Assembly: GCA_963855995.1 (NCBI GenBank)
Contig: OY979725.1
Coordinates: 9,200,883-9,264,882, forward strand
Reading direction: 5' to 3'
Origin: Muricea muricata
Taxonomy: Eukaryota > Cnidaria > Anthozoa > Malacalcyonacea > Plexauridae
Length of the DNA stretch: 64,000 nucleotides
Each line of letters opens with the position of its first letter. Within the stretch, counting starts at the first letter, position 1. Shown piece after piece: positions 58,583 to 64,000 of this stretch. The position numbers and the translations under genes were made by a program. A model generated the notes under the pieces. That model saw nothing but the letters and a program-made list of their open reading frames with translations. It made no database searches and was not told the DNA's origin.

Positions 58583-59055
58583 GTCCATGCAGGGAGCCCA
58601 AGGTTCACTTAGTCTGACCTCCAATCAAGGTCTTAATTAAAAATAATTGAGTTAAAAGGACTGTAATCTAAGAGTGAGAAACACATCAATAAATGAATTA
58701 AAAACCTCACAATAAATCAAATTACATCACAGTTGCCTAGCTTTATGCAACACAGCAATTAACTAGCAGTCAAAATCTTTATATACTTACTTAAAATAAA
58801 AAGTAACCATAAAATGCTGACAAAATGTTTTACTGTGTGCCTAAAATTTTACTCCAAAAAGAAAAAGTATTGCCTGTAAATTTTATTTCGGGGTAGATAT
58901 CAAAGATTTGGAATTAGTTATGAAAAGACTCTCACATATATTATTGATTTATATGAGTCAGAACAGGAAGGATTTGAAAACACTTGGAGCCCAGTGCCCA
59001 GTAGCAAACAAGTGGAAGAAAATACTGGACATTATGCTGTGATAAGAGCCCAAGG
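58583..59055. other. No recognised feature
   Basis: AT-rich, no gene or repeat identified. Confidence 0.45.
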
Positions 59056-59545
59056 GAAGCCAATCAATAGACCAAACAAATATAGCCCAACAAACCTAAC
59101 AGCTCAAACAAACAGCACAACAGACCCAACAGATGTCATCAGACCCAACAAACACAACAGCCTGTAAACACAACAGCAGCTCAACAAACTCAACTGATGT
59201 ACCCAACAAACACAACAGCTCTAATTAAAACCCTATTTTAACAGCCCTAACAGCCCAACAGACCCAAAAGTCCAACAGACCTTAAGTTGTGTTTGTTGGA
59301 CTTTTGGGTTGTTGTGTTTGTTGACTTCCATTTAGCTGTTGACTTCTGTTGGGCTGTATTTGGGCTTGTAATGGGCTGTTGGGTTTCTTGACCTCCTTTG
59401 GGCTCTTGGGTGTGTTGGGCTGTTGGGTTTGTTAATACTCTGTTGACTTCCTTTTTGTGTTTGTTGGGTCTGTTGGGCCAGGTATATGTTGTGTTCGTTA
59501 GATCTGTTGACTTCCATTGGGCTGTTGGATCTATTGTTGGAAAAC
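59056..59545. repeat. Inverted minisatellite of CCCAACAGAC-like units
   Basis: 59056-59283 is made of CAACAAACACAACAGC / CAACAGACCCAACAG-like units. 59288-59545 is the inverse, with GTTGGGCTGTTGGG and GTTGGGTCTGTTGGG units interspersed with GTTGACTTCC. The open frames at 59332-59583 are by-products of the repeat. Confidence 0.8.
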
Positions 59546-59990
59546 ACTTCTTATTAATTGTCCATCTTTGTGTTACATGTTAGGTAACTTATTAAATATA
59601 TGAGTTGGGTTTTAGGGTGGAATACTTTTATTGGGTTTCTTGTTGTGCTCAATGACCCAACGGAAGTGGATTCTGCCATGAACGTGCAAAAATGCAATGA
59701 TGATGGCTTTTGCATTTGAGTAACATTTTTAAGAATATGATACAGCTTAGCTAAAGCCATAGCTTAAACTATTCTGACTCACTGGGACTGTATCTACTTC
59801 ACCAAATTTAGCTAAAGCGCGAGCCCGAAGGGCGAGTAAGGCCAGTTCCAAAGTTATTTGCAAAACCAGTAATATTGCTTCGTTCTTAAGCTGGCCCTGA
59901 AATTTACAATTATTATAAATTGAAAGACGATGTGCAATTTGCAATTATTATTAATTGTAGGGAAGAGAACATGCTGATGTGAAACATGGC
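59546..59990. other. No recognised gene
   Basis: Contains a small inverted pair (TGCAATTTGCAATTATT and AATTATTATAAATTG near 59897-59955). Nothing else. Confidence 0.4.
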
Positions 59991-59997
59991 AACAAAT

Positions 59998-60074
59998 CAC
60001 AGGTAGCCCGATAAGCGGCTGCACTTGCTGTCATCATAACATGTATAATCGCTCGGCTTATCGGGCTACCTGTG
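59998..60074. mobile_element. 77-bp micro-MITE
   Basis: CACAGGTAGCCCGATAAGC pairs with GCTTATCGGGCTACCTGTG, and AACAAAT is duplicated at 59991-59997 and 60075-60081. The 7- or 8-bp duplication fits hAT or P. Confidence 0.8.
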
Positions 60075-60081
60075 AACAAAT

Positions 60082-60656
60082 TAGAGGAACTAGGAAGCAA
60101 TGTCAGTTTCCTGTTTCCGCATTACTTAGTTTACCCAGTGCTTACAGTAAGTCGAAAACAATTATCATATTTAACATTTATAACTAGATTGGATTTTTAC
60201 TAAATAGACTATCAAGTTAGACCACTGTGTCTAACTGTGTGTCAGTTTTACTAAAACGAAGCACACTAAAAGTAACAATTAACAATCAATACTAACAATT
60301 TTAAATTCTCACCGTCAAAGGAAAAGATCCAATAATTCAAATTCGAAACAAATTCCACAGTTTAATGCGCTTTTACTGAATAGATTGAGAGGTAAACTTG
60401 TCGATAACAAGACAAGTGTACAATCATGTATTTAAACTGCTGATGTAATCACTAATCGAAGTAATTTTCCCACAGTTTCCACTATGAGAAATTCCACAAT
60501 AGTGGTATTTTTTATTTATTTTTACAAAATTACGACGTCCTGTCCCAAATTCAGACGTCTTACTCAGTCCTACTAATACGTCCGTAATTCTTATCCTATT
60601 TTTGCAAACAAAATATCCCTAAAGTACATGCTGTATAAAAAGAAAAAAAAAGCTTT
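60082..60656. other. No recognised feature
   Basis: AT-rich; nothing identified. Confidence 0.45.
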
Positions 60657-61216
60657 GTCAGCTATATTGCACATTTGCACGTGCATTTCAAATTGTAAAA
60701 CTAAAACGGGGAGCATTCAGGGAGCAATGTGGATCAGCTAGGTGTACTGCTTCCATTTCCTCTCGTCCATTTCAGCTAATTTTTCACTGTAATATTCCGA
60801 ACTTCGTTGAGAAATGAGAATTTCAAAAGTTCATTTCAGAATTCGCAAGCCGGTTTGTGAAAAAAAAGCTGTGATTGGTCCCTGAACTCAACGAATTCAA
60901 TCAAATGTTTAGTTTACAAACCGGCTTGCGAATTCTGAAATGAACTTTTGAACTTCGGCCATGACTGTGAAAAGTAAGCTTAAATCGTCAATAACGGTCA
61001 AGGCCGCCCTTTTCTTGCTTTCTGTTATTTATAATCGAAATAACGGTAATTTGAATTGTGGCTACCTGAGGACTACCGTACCCCCCCCCCCCACGTTTTT
61101 CCCAGTATACCTCACTGAGAAATGGAAGCAGTGAACGTCGTTGATCCCTATTGCTCCCTGAATGTTCCCAGTTTTCGTTTTAGAATTTGCATTGCATCAC
61201 GTGCAATATAGCTGAC
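60657..61216. mobile_element. 560-bp foldback element upstream of the RhoGAP gene
   Basis: GTCAGCTATATTGCAC at the left pairs with GTGCAATATAGCTGAC at the right. Farther in, GCATTCAGGGAGCAATGTGG pairs with the complement at 61140-61170, and CTGCTTCCATTT with AAATGGAAGCAG. A second foldback, 60781-60974, is nested inside (AGTTCATTTCAGAATTCGCA with its complement, CAAGCCGGTTTGT with ACAAACCGGCTTG). It ends about 125 bases before the start codon of the gene. Confidence 0.8.
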
Positions 61217-61341
61217 CAATCAACAGCGTTCAACGCCAGGACCGCCATAGTTCGAATACATGTTGTTAAAAACTGTTTATAGTTTATACTGTGACATTCG
61301 GAATGATTTAAAAGTTTCAGCTTCGAAATTTGAAGGCAGAA
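61217..61341 (+). promoter_or_regulatory. Short 5' flank of the RhoGAP gene
   Basis: No TATA box. TTCGAA (61323-61328) and TTTGAA (61329-61334) lie just upstream of the ATG and resemble the CHR element (TTYGAA) of cell-cycle genes. That role is inference. Human ARHGAP11A is a mitotic gene. Confidence 0.35.
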
Positions 61342-61464
61342 ATGACAGATTTGTCTGCAATAGACTACAAAGACGCCGTACGGGCTGTTGTAAGACGACG
61401 TTTGAAAGAAATTGGCATTAAAGTTCCGAAGATAAAGCTAAGAACTGATTGTAAAATTGAACAT
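61342..61464 (+). CDS. ARHGAP11A: ARHGAP11-like RhoGAP, coding exon 1
   Basis: 41 codons from ATG 61342 (MTDLSAIDYKDAVRAVVRRR), ending in CAT|GTGAGT with the donor at 61465. The segment KEIGIKVPKIKLR corresponds to the short helix and GIKVKGV stretch before the RhoGAP domain in ARHGAP11A. I chose the ATG at 61342 because the upstream in-frame codon at 61330 is TTG. RhoGAPs switch off Rho GTPases; ARHGAP11A acts on RhoA in cell division. Confidence 0.75.
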
Positions 61465-62854
61465 GTGAGTCTATTTGTTCTTTATATTATGTTGCTTGAT
61501 GCATTTTATTTTAAGAACTAAGCATGTAGGTAGTTGGTTTACAGTGAGTTCTAGACTTTAATTTGTTGCAAGAAACTGCGCTGCAACTCTTAACTATTAA
61601 ATATGGTCTGATGGAGATATTTGTTGTGCTACAAAGAATGTATCAAATTATAAATAGACGTGCTCTTGTTTACAGTATGAATCTACTAATTGCTAAGGTG
61701 TTAAACTGATTAGTTTAAAACGTGGTAATTTCGTTAACAGCACATGCTCTTTCCCTGTTTATATTGTATTCAAAAGCTCAAGGGTTTGTGTATGAAAAGA
61801 TAAGTGTGATCCTTGAATCTTGTTAAAAATATGTATGGTATTTTTTAGTATGTATTTTGAGTTGTTCGTCTCTATGTATCAGATTACCAAACATATCTCA
61901 AGATACAATTTTAAACACGTAATAAAGTGGCTGAGTAATTCTAGAATATGTGGTGCCTTTTCGATAGAAGGAACAGAGTACAGTATTATAACATTGGCAG
62001 TGTCAGAAGTGTGGTATAAAACATATGATCTTTTATAACCCATGAACCGTACTGCTTGTATCATTTTATATGTAGTACATTATTCAGTGTTTTATGGTTT
62101 CAAAATACTTCACATTAAAACTTAAAGGGTTTGTTGCTTGTATCCTGTCTGGGTGGTACTTGGTTAATAATACACTAAAATAATATCACAATTAATTGAA
62201 ATTTTGACCTTGGTGAGCTTGGATAGCTTAAGAGTTTAAGGCACCATCCATTGTGTGTTAGGTAGAGGGTTGCAAGTTTCAGTTGCAACATTTTTTGTAA
62301 TGTTGGTTTTATTTTTTCAAAATTTTTTCTTTGAAGTTATACTTAGTATAAAGTATATTGGTCTCAGTGATGACATTATATCAATATACTGATATTTAAT
62401 TCAATGCCAGCATTTCAGATATATCAGTATACCAGACATCCCTATCTGCACCTGTGCATATAATCCCTTCATTGTTTACCTCTAACTCCAGTGATTTTAC
62501 TTCTAAATTATCCAGCTGCATTGATGCAAAATTCAGAGCATAATTACTCTATCTTATTTTCTCCTTGACGATTTTCATAGCAAAACCAGTTGAGCTGAGT
62601 GCAGCAACAGAAATTACATAAAATTTATGACTCAGAATAAATGACACTGCTAAAAGAATTCAGAAAGACTCACCAGATTCAAGATTCATTCCAGACTCAC
62701 CAGAACATGTCCATGTCCCCACATTACATGTATTACTATATGAGCCCATGTACAAGAAATTAGTATTGATAAAAACAATTTATAAATTATTGTAAAATTC
62801 TAAGGTCTCTTTTGGTCTTATGTGGTAAGTTTCATTGTTGTGTTTCATTTTCAG
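61465..62854 (+). other. RhoGAP gene intron 1
   Basis: GTGAGT to TTTTCAG. AT-rich; open frames at 61820-62064 are spurious. No repeat recognised. Confidence 0.8.
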
Positions 62855-62949
62855 GCTTCCTATGACAATCCAAATGCTGTGTTTGGAGTGCCCTTGGAAA
62901 GATTATTAACAAAAAATATCGGATCTGACAGTTACTACCCAGTGCCCAG
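62855..62949 (+). CDS. ARHGAP11A: ARHGAP11-like RhoGAP, coding exon 2
   Basis: Acceptor TTTCATTTTCAG (ends 62854) and donor CAG|GTAAAT at 62950. It encodes ASYDNPNAVFGVPLERLLTK and a short linker ending PVPR, the FGVP start of the RhoGAP domain. The phase (31 codons plus 2 bases) joins perfectly with exon 3. Confidence 0.85.
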
Positions 62950-63447
62950 GTAAATTAAAACATGTATATAGTGGTGTGAATTTGCAAGGTGGAATCTAGC
63001 CCCGACACACTATACACCCCCCGACTCACCTCTTGTAAGCTATTCTGCATGCTAAGAGTAACGTAATTGCCCTTATACTACACCTCTCACAAATGGTATG
63101 TTACTCATGCCTTCAGTACTGATGCATAGGATACAGAGGTTCAACTTCTCATAGCTTAACCAGCATGCTAAAGAGAGGCCTTCTCCCCCCTAAAAAATGT
63201 TAGTAGCAATATTGATTAGCTTCAGGGGGTTAAAGGCTTCTCTTTACTGCACTGGCTAATCAGGGGGTATGAACCTCTGTATGCTCGGTCGTACTGGCAT
63301 AGACGTTTGGCCTTTTTGCAAAAATATGAACCTTGGTCTCATCATGTAACTTCTTGCTGATGTGCTTGTTATTTTCCACTCAATAACAAATTGATCTTTG
63401 GAAATAAACTGTTCTAGTATAAATAATGATGAAGTACTCTACTTTAG
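62950..63447 (+). other. RhoGAP gene intron 2 with a foldback
   Basis: GTAAAT to TACTTTAG. 63126-63286 is an imperfect foldback: GATACAGAGGTTCAA pairs with TGAACCTCTGTATGC, and AAGAGAGGCCTTCTC with GGCTTCTCTTT. Probably a MITE. Confidence 0.7.
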
Positions 63448-63544
63448 ATTTGTAGTCAAAGCTACAGAATGTTTGGAGAATCATCTTGGCAGTGAAGGCT
63501 TGTTTCGTAAATCTGGTTCATCTGTCAGACAAAGACAACTCAGG
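63448..63544 (+). CDS. ARHGAP11A: ARHGAP11-like RhoGAP, coding exon 3
   Basis: Acceptor TACTTTAG (ends 63447), donor AGG|GTTAGT at 63545. It encodes FVVKATECLENHLGSEGLFR followed by KSGSSVRQRQLR. The arginine of GLFRKSG is the catalytic arginine finger that inserts into the GTPase active site, so GAP activity is likely retained. The gene continues beyond 64000. Confidence 0.9.
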
Positions 63545-64000
63545 GTTAGTTATCAACAGTCAATCAAACTTGTTATACACAGGCCAATTGCTATAGGTTA
63601 TTTCTAAATACAAGTTGTAACAAGTCTGCAAATGACAAGTTGTGACAAGCCTGATTTTAGTACACTTGTTGCAACTTCGTAAAATTCTTGACAAGTTATA
63701 ACATGTTGGTAAAATTGACAACTATTTCTGGCTGTGTGTATGAACATATCAAGTGTTCGAGATCTATATTGTACTCATTGACTTAGTCTCCTAGGCAACC
63801 ATTCTTAGTGGCCCTTTGTAAGCAACACTAAGACCGGCTGCATAGGAGACTATATTAACTAGCATCTATTTAGTAACATTTTGCATACTGTATACTGTGT
63901 AGACATATTTGATGTGTACACAGCCAAAAACATGCAAGTTGAACAAGTCTCTTGACATCTTGCAACAAGCTGATATCAGGATGTGTTTATATGGCTTGCA
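63545..64000 (+). other. RhoGAP gene intron 3 (partial) with repeats
   Basis: 63605-63725 repeats ACAAGTTGTAACAAG / GACAAGTTGTGACAAG motifs. 63784-63852 is a small foldback with TAGTCTCCTA and TAGGAGACTA ends and an inner CTTAGTG/CACTAAG pair. The next exon is not in the window. Confidence 0.6.

Overview
This is an intron-bearing, AT-rich animal nuclear locus, almost certainly from an invertebrate. An anthozoan cnidarian is my best guess. That guess is inference, drawn from the mix of a DIRS element, a BEL/Pao element, a CR1/L2-type LINE, tRNA-derived SINEs with a CTCCGGGTACTCCGG core, many MITEs, and a STING-like gene. Only two host genes can be supported. The rest is a dense, nested repeat landscape.

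1-19774: one giant inverted repeat. The left arm starts outside the window and runs to 9978, a spacer fills 9979-10552, and the right arm runs 10553-19774. The arms are near-identical but carry substitutions and three insertions private to the left arm. Each arm carries its own hairpins, MITEs, a SINE and a small possible gene. 19775-26500: AT-rich sequence with nested MITEs and a 31-bp minisatellite. 26500-47340: broken pieces of a second, more diverged copy of the same element. They include a head-to-head centre at 35965-39060, and are interrupted by a palindrome, MITEs, a 5'-truncated LINE (30210-32010) and a complete but decayed DIRS retrotransposon (40511-46867). The DIRS element itself contains a 1.5-kb element with 9-bp target duplications, and that element contains a hAT-like MITE. 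48690-53215: a decayed BEL/Pao element on the minus strand, followed by a SINE.

54618-56411 (minus): an intact 597-residue STING-like protein with four N-terminal membrane segments, a recognisable ligand-binding fold and a ~247-residue C-terminal tail unlike vertebrate STING. 61342-window end (plus): the first three coding exons of an ARHGAP11-type RhoGAP gene, whose promoter side holds a 560-bp foldback element.

Relative timing can be read from filled and empty sites. The second copy lacks two MITEs that both arms share. The arms share those MITEs, but the left arm later gained three insertions. So the order is: family divergence, MITE insertions, formation (or homogenisation) of the 20-kb palindrome, then left-arm insertions. 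The two host genes show no functional link to each other.
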